The notes under the pieces were generated by a model that was not told where the DNA came from, made no database searches, and saw only the letters and a program-made list of their open reading frames with translations. Shown piece after piece: positions 44,818 through 53,163 of a stretch of 64,000 nt of DNA; positions within the stretch are counted from its first letter, which is position 1, and each line of letters begins with the position of its first letter. Origin of the DNA: BOG-908 sp964250925. GTDB taxonomy: Bacteria; Pseudomonadota; Alphaproteobacteria; Acetobacterales; Acetobacteraceae. The translations under genes and the position numbers were made by a program. The stretch lies in assembly GCA_964250925.1 (NCBI GenBank), contig CAXUHU010000003.1:27986-91985 (forward strand), in the 5' to 3' direction.

Positions 44818-45561
44818 ATGAGGGCGCAAACCTGGCTTTGGCTCGACACCATCCTGATGCTGGGGGGCGGCTTGCTCATCCTGGCACTGGGCCGCGCCCG
44901 GACCGGCCCTGAACAGTCGCATACGATCTATCACGGAATCGTTCCGATCATCGCTGCCTGCTCGTATTTCGCGATGGCCATCGGCCAGGGCAGCTACGTG
45001 CTGCCGCTGGGTGCCGCGGCCGGCACCGGCCGCGTGTTTTACTACGCACGTTACATCGATTGGACGTTCACCACGCCGCTGCTGCTGCTCTCGCTCGCCG
45101 GCACCGGCATGCATTCCGGCATGCGCCGAAGCGGGATGGTGGCCGGCCTGCTGATTGCCGACGTGATGATGATACTGACGGCGTTGTTCTTCGGCATGTC
45201 GGAAGTGTTCTGGATCAAGTGGACCTGGTTCGCTGTCTCCTGCGCGGCGTTCCTCGGCGTGTATTACGTCATCTGGGGTCCGCTGCTTGCGCAGAGCGCT
45301 CTGGAAACGCCAACCGTGCAGTCCGACTACCGCCGCAACGCAATCATCCTGTCGGTGCTATGGCTGGTCTACCCGCTGATCCTGGCGGTGAGCACGGACG
45401 GGCTGAGCATGATCAGCAGTGCCGCCGGCGTGGCGCTGATCGCCATTATCGATCTGGTCTCGAAGGTAGCCTACGGCCTGCTGTCCGTCACGAGCACGAC
45501 GAAGCTCGTCACCGATGAGCTGGCGGACGGTTCGCGCGTTCCTCAACGCATGGCGGCCTAG
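44818..45561 (+). CDS. Microbial rhodopsin with DTS motif (predicted light-driven proton pump)
   Basis: 247 residues, seven helices. In helix C the key residues are Arg78, Asp81 (primary proton acceptor), Thr85 and Ser92, giving D-T-S where bacteriorhodopsin has D-T-D and proteorhodopsin D-T-E. Helix G has Asp212 and the retinal Lys216 in 'IIDLVSKVAYG'. Leu89 at the spectral switch position suggests green absorption. Asp194 stands at the release site, but no Glu204 equivalent is seen. DTG/DTS pumps are known from Pseudomonas and Sphingomonas. The retinal-forming enzyme follows after 2 nt. Confidence 0.95.
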   Translation: MRAQTWLWLDTILMLGGGLLILALGRARTGPEQSHTIYHGIVPIIAACSYFAMAIGQGSYVLPLGAAAGTGRVFYYARYIDWTFTTPLLLLSLAGTGMHSGMRRSGMVAGLLIADVMMILTALFFGMSEVFWIKWTWFAVSCAAFLGVYYVIWGPLLAQSALETPTVQSDYRRNAIILSVLWLVYPLILAVSTDGLSMISSAAGVALIAIIDLVSKVAYGLLSVTSTTKLVTDELADGSRVPQRMAA

Positions 45562-45563
45562 CG

Positions 45564-46526
45564 TTGATCGCCGCGGGACAGCCCTCCGGTTCTGCGGCAA
45601 CGCTGCGGCTTGGGCAGGGCCGGCCTAGGGGCAGCTTCGTCGGCCTGCCGCTGCTGCTCGCGCCGGCCCTCGTGCTGTTGTCCGCCCAATCCTGGCTGGA
45701 TGAGGCCTTATGGACACTGGTCGTGCTGGCGATCGTCATCCTGCTCGGCGTGCCGCATGGCGCGCTGGATGGCGAGATCGCGCGTCCGCTGCTGCGCCCG
45801 CGCTTTGGTGCGTTCTGGTTCCTGGTGTTCGCTGTCCCCTACCTTGGTCTGACAGCCGGGGTGCTGCTTGCCTGGCGCGTAGAGCCTATCGGAATGCTGG
45901 CTGCGTTCCTGGCCGCGTCGGTCTGGCATTTCGGCGTCGAGGATGCGGGAGAGCGGTCATTGGCGGCCGCCGCGCGGGGCGGACTAGCCGTGGCGGTTCC
46001 TGTGCTGCTGCACCCGGCCGCAACCGCCCGATTTCTGGCAGCCGTCACCTTGACGAGCATGCCGCATCTGCCGCTGTGGCTGACGACAGCTGCTGGCGCA
46101 TGGTGCATCGTGGCGCTGGCTTGGATGGTGCAGGCCTGTGTGCAGCACGACTGGGACGGTTTGGGTGATGCGGGGCTGGTCGCGGCACTGTTCACCGTTT
46201 TGCCGCCTCTGCCTGCCTTTGCCGCCTATTTCGTCTGCCTGCACGCGCCACGGCACATGCGGGCGCTGGTGCGAAGCGGGCTGGCTCCACGGGTGCGGAC
46301 GATGGGCGACGCCGCCTGGCGATCGTTGCCGGTGACGGCGCTGACCTTGCTGATCGGACTCGTACTGTGGCGCTGGTTTCCAGGTGCGCCACCCGGGCGG
46401 TTGCTGGCGCTGACCATCCAGGGGCTGGCTGCGCTGACCCTGCCGCACATGCTGCTGGGTGCGCTGCCATCCTGGCAGGCCCGGCCGCCTAGAGCAATCT
46501 CACGCAGACTGGAACAGTCGAAGTGA
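45564..46526 (+). CDS. blh: Blh/Brp family beta-carotene 15,15'-dioxygenase
   Basis: 320 residues from a TTG 2 nt after the rhodopsin stop; no ATG or GTG fits better. A polytopic membrane enzyme that cleaves beta-carotene to two retinals. The four iron-binding His sites are visible: His65 in 'GVPHGALD', His122 in 'VWHFGVED', His227 or His231 in 'CLHAPRHM', His294 in 'TLPHMLLG'. Its last 11 codons ('RAISRRLEQSK') lie inside a palindromic repeat. No carotenoid (crt) genes are in the window, so beta-carotene must come from elsewhere. Confidence 0.93.
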   Translation: MIAAGQPSGSAATLRLGQGRPRGSFVGLPLLLAPALVLLSAQSWLDEALWTLVVLAIVILLGVPHGALDGEIARPLLRPRFGAFWFLVFAVPYLGLTAGVLLAWRVEPIGMLAAFLAASVWHFGVEDAGERSLAAAARGGLAVAVPVLLHPAATARFLAAVTLTSMPHLPLWLTTAAGAWCIVALAWMVQACVQHDWDGLGDAGLVAALFTVLPPLPAFAAYFVCLHAPRHMRALVRSGLAPRVRTMGDAAWRSLPVTALTLLIGLVLWRWFPGAPPGRLLALTIQGLAALTLPHMLLGALPSWQARPPRAISRRLEQSK

Positions 46527-46537
46527 GTAAATTGCTC
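46492..46537. repeat. Palindromic repeat overlapping the 3' end of blh
   Basis: Nested inverted repeats: GAGCAAT/ATTGCTC (46492-46498 and 46531-46537), CTCAC/GTGAG (46499-46503 and 46523-46527), and GACTG-GAA-CAGTC (46507-46519). The blh stop at 46524-46526 lies within it, so the protein's C-terminus is encoded by the repeat. Likely an RNA hairpin at the end of the phototrophy transcript. Confidence 0.75.
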
Positions 46538-46552
46538 GTTCGAACCTATGTT

Positions 46553-46594
46553 TAAAGCGCGCTGACCGTTTACGGTCAGCCTGAACGCGCTTTA
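46553..46594. terminator. Bidirectional hairpin between blh and the small membrane protein gene
   Basis: TAAAGCGCG (46553-46561) pairs with CGCGCTTTA (46586-46594), enclosing GCTGACCGT-TT-ACGGTCAGC (46561-46580). The two convergent genes blh and 46592-46798 end beside it, and the stop codon of the latter is inside the right arm. The flanking A/T bases fit transcription termination in both directions, though no long T-run is present. Confidence 0.6.
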
Positions 46595-46798
46595 GTAGCG
46601 GTAGTAGGTGTGGTGGTGGCCGAAGATCAGCCACAGCACGACCAGCAGGATGATCAGTCCAAGTCCGCCGCCGCCGAAGCCGGCCGATGGCGGCGGCGCA
46701 TAGTAAGGGTCGCGTCCGTACCAGCCGCGCTGGTAGCCGCTATGGCCGAAACCGCCCAAGGCGAGAACGACGAGAACGATAAGGATGATCGTCAGCAC
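46592..46798 (-). CDS. Small membrane protein (DUF3309-like)
   Basis: 68 residues from the GTG at 46798, which has AGGAG 7 nt upstream. Two hydrophobic segments ('LTIILIVLVVLALGGFG' and 'LGLIILLVVLWLIFG') flank a Tyr/Gly/Pro-rich middle ('GWYGRDPYYAPPP'), and the end is HHHTYYRY. Size and layout resemble DUF3309 proteins, function unknown. The hydrophobic, His-tailed form suggests an envelope protein (inference). Confidence 0.65.
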   Translation of the reverse strand: MLTIILIVLVVLALGGFGHSGYQRGWYGRDPYYAPPPSAGFGGGGLGLIILLVVLWLIFGHHHTYYRY

Positions 46799-46832
46799 TG
46801 GCGGGCTCCTGGGTAGCCGTAACGACGCCAGG

Positions 46833-47699
46833 TTACGGCACAATGTTGTGCGCCGCCAGCCAGCCGAGCATGGCCGCGTTCACTTGGTCGGGGGCCTCCT
46901 GCTGCACCCAGTGCGAGACGCCCGGCAGGCGCTTCAGCGTGAAATCGGCCACATGCGGGCCGTAACCCTCGGTCAGTTCCACGCCCAAGGCCGTATCCTG
47001 CTCGCCCCAGATCATCAGCGTCGGCGTCTCGATTTGCGGCGTCGGCGTGCGCTCGGCCAAGGTGGCGAAGTTGGCGCGATAATAGTTGATCATCGCGGTC
47101 AGCGCCCCGGGCTGCAGGGCGTTCTGCCGGTAGTGGGCCAGCACCTCGGGCGGAAACGCTGACTTGTCCACCGCCATGGTGCGGAACGCGTCGGCCACGG
47201 CCTGTGCGCCGCGCGCGCGCAGCAGCAACTCGGGCAGGCCAGGCAGTTGGAAGAAGAACACGTACCACGATCGTGCGAGTTGGCGCGGCGAGCGACGCAG
47301 CACGGCGCGGAAGACCGCCGGATGCGGCACGTTCATGATGATCAGGCCATCCAGCGGCCGCACGCGCTGGATGGCGAACTGCCAGGCGATGAGCGCGCCC
47401 CAATCATGCGCCACCAGCAACCGCTTGCGGGCGCCAAGCGCATCGAACAGGGCGGCCACGTCCTCGACCAGGCGCTCCATGCGGTAAGCGGATCGTTCGG
47501 CCGGCCGTGTGGTGCCGCCGTAGCCGCGCATGTCCGGAGCGACCGCGCGCCAGCCCTGTTCGGCAAGCACAGGCAACTGGTGGCGCCAGGAGAAGCGGGA
47601 TTCGGGGAAGCCGTGCAGGCAGAGTGCCACGTCCGGCCCGGTGCCGGCTTCGTCTATGGCGAAACTTAGCGTGGCGGTGGGTAGCGTACGGGTGATCAT
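46833..47699 (-). CDS. Alpha/beta hydrolase, epoxide-hydrolase-like
   Basis: 288 residues. 'LCLHGFPESRFSWRHQL' forms the oxyanion hole, and the nucleophile is Asp in 'VAHDWGALIAWQ', the mark of epoxide hydrolases and haloalkane dehalogenases rather than Ser esterases. The acid site is in 'WGEQDTALG' and the base His in 'GVSHWVQQEAPD'. The family opens epoxides to diols. The ATG overlaps the stop of the membrane-protein gene upstream (ATGA). Confidence 0.9.
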   Translation of the reverse strand: MITRTLPTATLSFAIDEAGTGPDVALCLHGFPESRFSWRHQLPVLAEQGWRAVAPDMRGYGGTTRPAERSAYRMERLVEDVAALFDALGARKRLLVAHDWGALIAWQFAIQRVRPLDGLIIMNVPHPAVFRAVLRRSPRQLARSWYVFFFQLPGLPELLLRARGAQAVADAFRTMAVDKSAFPPEVLAHYRQNALQPGALTAMINYYRANFATLAERTPTPQIETPTLMIWGEQDTALGVELTEGYGPHVADFTLKRLPGVSHWVQQEAPDQVNAAMLGWLAAHNIVP

Positions 47700-49366
47700 G
47701 TCGGGTTGGCCTTATCGCACGTCGATCCCGCGAGCGTAGCAATGCGGAACCCGAATTTGTCTTCGATGCGCATCGGTTTGCCAAACGTTGCGGCGACCGT
47801 TTGGGCATTGACGTTGAATGAATCTTCCTGGCCGGTATGCCAGATCGCGAACATCGGGTGGGTCATCTGCGAGTACCAGCGATCGTTGGATAGCCAGAGA
47901 AACGGCACCAGCGAACCACCCGGCCCGCCTGTAACAGCCCGCACCGCGACGCGGTTTTTGGACAAGACAGTCACCGGAGAGGCATCCCAATACGCGGCAA
48001 CACCGCAGGTCAGCCCACGCCCGCGCAAGTATTGTCCAACCGCGCGATAGGGACTGGCGGCGGCCCAGGAGGGAAGCTGCAACAGGCTGGAAGCCATCGC
48101 CAGCGAGGCGGCAACGACGCTCGTGGCCGCGACCATGAGGACCCCGGTGGCCGTCAACCGAAGCCGCGATGTTGCAAGCCTATCAAGGGCGCCGGGCATG
48201 AACCGTGCGGCAATGACGATGCCGAACGCGATCACCGGCGACAGGTAGCGCGTGGCTGCGCCAACGTCGTTGGCGGGTGTATCGCCTACAGCTCTATCGA
48301 ACATCTCGCTCGCCAGGCACGCGACAGTGACGACAGCCACGCCGGCCAAAAGCATACGGTCCAACAATCCTAACGCGGCTCTGTTGGGAGCGCGCCACCA
48401 GCTTGCCACGGCAAGGATTCCGCATAGCCAGCCAGCCAGACGGACGGCGCTCAGCAACCCGTCGCGGCTCAAGACCTCCTTTCCAAAGACATCGGAGTTG
48501 CTGCTTTGCAGGAGGCCGAACAAGACACCTTGAAAACTATGCGACAAGCGGCTTGGTGCGACGAAGTTGAGAGAGACCGTAGCTTCCATCCGGAAACCGC
48601 CGAACCACGCGACGATCTGCGGTGCGCATTGACCGACGACGATGCAGGCCAGGACGAGCAAGAACAAGCGGGCCGCCATGAAAACCGACTCCGATGTCAG
48701 CAAATCGTATCCCAGGACGATGAGGGCCGGACCGAAGGCGCATATAATCGTAAGCGGGTCGCTGCCGATCGCGGCGACCGAAAGGAGGGCGTACACCCAT
48801 GTGGTAAGGCGGCGATGGCGCCAATCCGGCCGTGCCAAAGCGGCCAGCAGCATGAGGCTGAACAGCGAGATGACAATGCTCATGCCATGAATGCCTGGTT
48901 GCAACATCGGCAGATCAGCGACAGGACGCAACGTGCCTATCAGCAACACGATCGTAGCCAGGCTGATCGCGTTGGCACGGAACGAGTTGCTGGACCGAAC
49001 GCTTCCGACGACACAGGCCGACATGAGAAGCACGTAGATCCCGACCGAAAACCCAGTCAGCACCGAGACATGACGCCCGAAGATTGCTTCCAGCACGGCC
49101 AGCGGCAGCGTCTCGTCAAAGACAAAGTTGTCACTGGCCAAATGCCAGCCGGTCAGCAGGATATTTCCGCTCAGGATCGACTGTGCTGCAAGGTAGCTTT
49201 GCAGCATGTCGGCACCCAAGGGAAATTGGCGCGACGCCGCGTAGGTGGCAACCGCGCACACGAGTATGCAGATGGCGGATGCAAATGACCAAAATCCGAC
49301 GTCGCCAGCTCTCGAGAGGTCATACCGCGCGCGGGCCGTTTGATGCCACGGCAGCACGGCTTTCAT
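47696..49366 (-). CDS. Polytopic membrane protein of unknown function
   Basis: 556 residues with about ten membrane helices in the first 430 ('FASAICILVCAVATYAA', 'VGIYVLLMSACVVGSV', 'LFLLVLACIVVGQ', 'LMVAATSVVAASLAMASSLL') and a C-terminal soluble part of about 120 residues. The shape (large helical part, early acidic loop 'GADMLQSYLAAQSI', later soluble domain) resembles GT-C glycosyltransferases, but I cannot point to a catalytic residue. It starts 1 nt inside the der stop (TGATG) and overlaps the hydrolase gene, so the three are coupled. Confidence 0.65.
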   Translation of the reverse strand: MKAVLPWHQTARARYDLSRAGDVGFWSFASAICILVCAVATYAASRQFPLGADMLQSYLAAQSILSGNILLTGWHLASDNFVFDETLPLAVLEAIFGRHVSVLTGFSVGIYVLLMSACVVGSVRSSNSFRANAISLATIVLLIGTLRPVADLPMLQPGIHGMSIVISLFSLMLLAALARPDWRHRRLTTWVYALLSVAAIGSDPLTIICAFGPALIVLGYDLLTSESVFMAARLFLLVLACIVVGQCAPQIVAWFGGFRMEATVSLNFVAPSRLSHSFQGVLFGLLQSSNSDVFGKEVLSRDGLLSAVRLAGWLCGILAVASWWRAPNRAALGLLDRMLLAGVAVVTVACLASEMFDRAVGDTPANDVGAATRYLSPVIAFGIVIAARFMPGALDRLATSRLRLTATGVLMVAATSVVAASLAMASSLLQLPSWAAASPYRAVGQYLRGRGLTCGVAAYWDASPVTVLSKNRVAVRAVTGGPGGSLVPFLWLSNDRWYSQMTHPMFAIWHTGQEDSFNVNAQTVAATFGKPMRIEDKFGFRIATLAGSTCDKANPT

Positions 49367-50706
49367 CAGTGCTGATCGACATACGGGTTGGTCGTCCCGC
49401 GCCCGTGTATCCGTATCGGCGTTCCAGGCAGATGGAACGTCTCGCGCAGGCTGTTGACCAAATAACGATGATAATCTTCGGGCATCTGTTCCGCCCGCGT
49501 GCCGAACACCAGGAAGGTGGGCGGGCGCGCCTTGGCCTGGGTGATGTAGCGCAGTTTCAGGCGGCGGCCTTCCACCAGCGGCGGCGGGTGGCGTGCCAAG
49601 GCGGTTTCGAACCAGCGGTTCAGAGCGCCGGTGGCAACGCGGGTATTCCAGACCGTTGCGGCGGCGCGTACAGCCGGCAAAAACTTCTCAACACCGGCGC
49701 CGGTCGCGGCCGACAGGGTCACGACGGGGATGCCGCGCATCTGCGTCATGCTGAACTCCAGCCGGTCGCTGATAGCGCGGCGCGTCTTGTCGCGATCGTC
49801 CACCGCATCCCATTTGTTGAGCACCAGGATGCAGGCGCGGCCTTCGCGCTCCACCAGGCGGGCGATCTGCAGGTCCTGCTCGTGCAGGCCGAGCGGGGCA
49901 TCGACGGTCAGCGCCACGATCTCGGCCATCTTCAGCGCTTCGATGCTGGCGCTGACGGACATCTTTTCCAACGCTTCCTCGATGCGCGCGCGCTTTCGCA
50001 AGCCCGCGGTATCGACAAGCTCTATGTCGCCCAATGGGTCGTGCAGGATGGTGCTGACCGCGTCGCGCGTCAGGCCGGGTTCGGGACCGGTGATCATGCG
50101 CTCCTCGCCCACCAGGCGATTCAGCAAGGTGGACTTGCCGGCGTTGGGGCGGCCGACGATGGCGAGTTTCAGCGGCCGGGTGCCTTCGGCCGTCTCACCC
50201 TTCTCTGCTTCGGGCGGCAGCGCCTCGGCGATCTCGCGCATCAGGTCGGCGATGCCCTCGTTGTGCTCGGCCGAGACGGCGAGCGGGTCGCCCAGGCCCA
50301 GAGAGTAGGCCTCCAGCGCGTTGGCCACGCCCATGCGGCCTTCGGCCTTGTTGGCGACCAGCAGCACGGGGCGGTTCTGGCGGCGGAGCCAGTTGGCGAA
50401 GTGCTCGTCGGCCGGCGTGATGCCGATGCGCGCGTCGATGACGAAGACGATCAGGTCGGCCTGGCCCACGGCCGCCTCGCTGCTGGCGCGCATGCGGCCG
50501 TAGATCGCTTCGGGGTCGCTCTCCTCCAGGCCGGCGGTGTCCACCAGGCGGACGTTGCGGCCGCGCAGCATGGCTTCAGCGTCCTTTCGGTCGCGGGTGA
50601 CGCCCGGGGTGTCGGAGACGATGGCGCTGCGTCGTCCGGAGAGGCGGTTGAAGAGTGTGGACTTGCCGAGGTGGGGGCGGCGGGCGATGACGACGACGGG
50701 GAGCAT
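49366..50706 (-). CDS. der: Ribosome-assembly GTPase Der (EngA)
   Basis: 446 residues with two GTPase domains and a KH-like end. Der is needed for 50S assembly. The second domain is canonical ('VGRPNAGKSTLLNRL', 'VDTAGLRKR', 'LNKWDAVDD'). The first is unusual: the P-loop reads 'ARRPHLGKSTLFNR', with Arg9 where the first Gly of GxxxxGKS should be and His-Leu for Asn-Val. Its other motifs remain: 'SDTPGVTRDR', 'VDTAGLEESD', while NKAE replaces NKxD in G4. GTP binding in domain 1 may be altered. Confidence 0.95.
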   Translation of the reverse strand: MLPVVVIARRPHLGKSTLFNRLSGRRSAIVSDTPGVTRDRKDAEAMLRGRNVRLVDTAGLEESDPEAIYGRMRASSEAAVGQADLIVFVIDARIGITPADEHFANWLRRQNRPVLLVANKAEGRMGVANALEAYSLGLGDPLAVSAEHNEGIADLMREIAEALPPEAEKGETAEGTRPLKLAIVGRPNAGKSTLLNRLVGEERMITGPEPGLTRDAVSTILHDPLGDIELVDTAGLRKRARIEEALEKMSVSASIEALKMAEIVALTVDAPLGLHEQDLQIARLVEREGRACILVLNKWDAVDDRDKTRRAISDRLEFSMTQMRGIPVVTLSAATGAGVEKFLPAVRAAATVWNTRVATGALNRWFETALARHPPPLVEGRRLKLRYITQAKARPPTFLVFGTRAEQMPEDYHRYLVNSLRETFHLPGTPIRIHGRGTTNPYVDQH

Positions 50707-50730
50707 GGTTGCCTGGTCCTAGACGGCGGG

Positions 50731-50854
50731 GGCTCTGCCCCAGACCCCGCCAAAGGCCAGTCGGCCTCTGGACACCATGAATGGGGTCTGGGGTCGACTG
50801 GCCCCGTCGTGCGTAGCACGCTTTGGCGTGACGGGGTCCAGGGCAGCGCCCTGG
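50731..50854. repeat. Cluster of GC-rich palindromes between bamB and der
   Basis: Three hairpins stand in a row: CCCCAGACCCC/GGGGTCTGGGG (50738-50748 and 50783-50793), CCCCGTC/GACGGGG (50802-50808 and 50830-50836), and CCAGGGC-AGC-GCCCTGG (50838-50854). The last touches the bamB stop at 50857. Similar 'GGGGTCTGGGG' palindromes occur between genes in acetic acid bacteria. A role in ending bamB transcription before der is likely. Confidence 0.7.
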
Positions 50855-50856
50855 CC

Positions 50857-52236
50857 TTACTTATAAGCGGTCAGCTTAGCATCATCCGTCAGCACAAGCA
50901 CCGTATCCTGCGCCACGGTCGGCGGCGTGGAAGCCGTGTCGCTGAGGTTCAGGCTGGCCGCCAGCGCGCCGGAGATCGGGTCCACCACGGCCATCTTGGC
51001 GTGGTCGCTGACCAGCACCAGCTTGCCGCCCACCAGCACGGGGCCGGTCCAGGTGATCAGCCCCTTGCTTCGTTTGGGGTTCTGGAAGCGCGGCAGGTCG
51101 GTCACCCAGTGCACGCTGCCGTCGTCGCGGCCCATGGCGGCCAGTTTCTGTTCGGTGCTGACCAGGTAGAGAATGTCGCCGGCAATCCACGGCGTGTTCG
51201 CACCGGCCACGTCGCGCTGCCAGACCCGCCGGCCGGAGCGGATGTCGAGGGCGGCCATCAGCCCGCCCAGGCCGATGGCATAGACCAGCCCGTTATCGAT
51301 GACGGGCCCCGCGCGGACGGAGCCGAAATCCGACAGCGATGCCTGGCCCTTGATGCCGCCCATGTTGTCGGTCCAGACCAGCGTGCCGCTATCGGCGCGC
51401 ACCGCCGCCAGGTCGCCTGACTCGAAGCCGGCCACGATCACGCCGTTGGCGTAGGCGGGTCCGGCCTGGCCGATCGTGCCGGTGTTGGCCGCGGTTGCCT
51501 GGTGCGACCAGATGAATTTCCCGTCGGTGAGGGTGAAGGCCTGCAACTGCTCGTCCATCGTGATGACGAACAGGCTGCCCTCGGCGATGGTCGGCGCGCT
51601 ACGCGCCGGCGACGTAAGCGCCGCACGCCAGATCACCTGGCCATCGGCTAGGCTTAGACACAGCGCCTCCGCCCGGCCGGTGACAGCGTAAAGACGGTCG
51701 CCCTCGATGGCGATGCCGCCGCCCAGGTTGCTGTTGCGTGCCTTTTTCGGCTTGGTCACGGTGCGCCAGCCATGGCTGCCACTGGCCAGGTCGAACGATG
51801 CGACCACGCCATCGGAGTCCATGGTGAACACGCGGCCGCCGGAGACGAGCGGTTGGGCGGTGATGCGGGCGCGGTAGGCGCCGCCCTCGCCGATGGAGGT
51901 CGCCCAGGCCCGGGTCAGGCCGCCGGCCAGGTTGCCGCCGACATGGCTGACAACACCGCCATACTGAAGCCAGTCAACGTTGGTCACCGCAGGGGGCAAG
52001 GTGACAGGTTCGACCGAATCGACCGACAGGCCGCGCAAGCTCGCCAGCACGGGTTCCCGGTTTCCGGGGACCGCCTTCTTCTCCTCGTCGGTCAGCCAGT
52101 CGAACCAGCTGCAGCCCGACAGCGCCGGCAGCATAAGCGGCAGCAGCAGAGCAGAGCGCCGCGATAGGCCCTGCGTTCTGGATAGGCGCGGGTCTGCAAG
52201 GGTCACGCGATCATCCAGGGTCACTCGATCATCCAT
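50857..52236 (-). CDS. bamB: Outer-membrane assembly lipoprotein BamB (PQQ-like beta-propeller)
   Basis: 459 residues. A lipobox 'LSGC' puts the lipidated Cys at 42. Repeated propeller blades contain 'GDRLYAVTGRAEALCLSLAD', 'GSLFVITMDEQLQAFTLTDG' and 'GRRVWQRDVAG'. BamB helps the BAM complex fold barrels. The N-terminus has a tandem 18-bp repeat ('DDRVTLDDRVTL') before the signal peptide. The ATG overlaps the end of the YfgM-like gene by 8 nt. The pair beside der is a common arrangement. Confidence 0.9.
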   Translation of the reverse strand: MDDRVTLDDRVTLADPRLSRTQGLSRRSALLLPLMLPALSGCSWFDWLTDEEKKAVPGNREPVLASLRGLSVDSVEPVTLPPAVTNVDWLQYGGVVSHVGGNLAGGLTRAWATSIGEGGAYRARITAQPLVSGGRVFTMDSDGVVASFDLASGSHGWRTVTKPKKARNSNLGGGIAIEGDRLYAVTGRAEALCLSLADGQVIWRAALTSPARSAPTIAEGSLFVITMDEQLQAFTLTDGKFIWSHQATAANTGTIGQAGPAYANGVIVAGFESGDLAAVRADSGTLVWTDNMGGIKGQASLSDFGSVRAGPVIDNGLVYAIGLGGLMAALDIRSGRRVWQRDVAGANTPWIAGDILYLVSTEQKLAAMGRDDGSVHWVTDLPRFQNPKRSKGLITWTGPVLVGGKLVLVSDHAKMAVVDPISGALAASLNLSDTASTPPTVAQDTVLVLTDDAKLTAYK

Positions 52237-52960
52237 GGGGTGCCGCCTGGGCGGCGGGCGGCGTGGTGATGGCGGGCGCGGCCGGTGCGGGCAAGGTGCT
52301 CAGCAAGTCTGCGGCCATCCCGCGTATACCTTCTGGCACGAGCGGCCCCGCTGCCAGCCGCTGCAGGATGGCGCCAGCCTCGCGCGGGTGGCCGGTGCGC
52401 AGATCGATCAACGCGATCTCCTGCTCGGCCATCGGTGCCCAGCGGTTGCCAGGCCCGGTCAGGGATTGAAGCCGCTGCTTCAGCAGCACGGGATCGCCGC
52501 GATCGGCCATGTGCTGTGCGCTGGTCAGTGTGGCCAGGTCGCGCAGCAGCGCCGGCGCAGCAGTGTCGTCGGTCACCGACTGCCAGGTGGCCACGGCCTG
52601 CTGGCGCTGGCCCGTCTGCCACTGCAATGCCGCCAGGCGCAACCGGGCGAGCACGCGGTAGCCGGCCGGTCCGGTCCGGCCGATCTCGCCCAGCATGTGT
52701 GCGGCCTGGGCCGTGTCGGCGTCTTGCGTGCCGGCCAGCGGGCTTGCGGCCGCCCGGTCGGCCAGGCGCGCTGCGTCGATGAACCGGTCGGCAACCGCGT
52801 TGACGGATGCGATGCTGCGTTGCTGCCAGTACACGTAGGCGCCGGTGCCGGCCAGTATCAGGACCATGATCGCGACCAATGCGCCCCAATAACGCCGGCC
52901 CAGCGCACGAGCGCGGTCGGCGCGGAGATCTTCCTCCACCTCGTCGAAAATGTCGGGCAA
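52229..52960 (-). CDS. YfgM-like TPR membrane protein
   Basis: 243 residues: a cytoplasmic start 'MPDIFDEVEEDLRADRARAL', one membrane helix (26-45), then periplasmic helical repeats ('VLARLRLAALQWQTGQRQQA', 'MAEQEIALIDLRTGHPREAG') and a Pro/Ala-rich tail. This is the layout of YfgM, a partner of the SecYEG translocon and periplasmic chaperones. It directly precedes bamB, as expected. 203 nt upstream are shared with the divergent aminotransferase gene. Confidence 0.85.
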   Translation of the reverse strand: MPDIFDEVEEDLRADRARALGRRYWGALVAIMVLILAGTGAYVYWQQRSIASVNAVADRFIDAARLADRAAASPLAGTQDADTAQAAHMLGEIGRTGPAGYRVLARLRLAALQWQTGQRQQAVATWQSVTDDTAAPALLRDLATLTSAQHMADRGDPVLLKQRLQSLTGPGNRWAPMAEQEIALIDLRTGHPREAGAILQRLAAGPLVPEGIRGMAADLLSTLPAPAAPAITTPPAAQAAPHG

Positions 52961-53163
52961 CGCTGGCAGGTCCTACGGGCGATTGGCGCCGGACCATAGC
53001 GGCGCGTGTCGCCCGGGGAAACCCCTGGGCCAGCGCGCCCGGCTGTCCAGCCCCAACCTGCCCGGAGAGAGCGCACCCATGCCGGCATCTGCCGTCCGGA
53101 GATAGGTGATCACATCGAGCCCGCCCCGTGGTAACGCTCGCCTGCCAGCTACGGACAGCCAAC

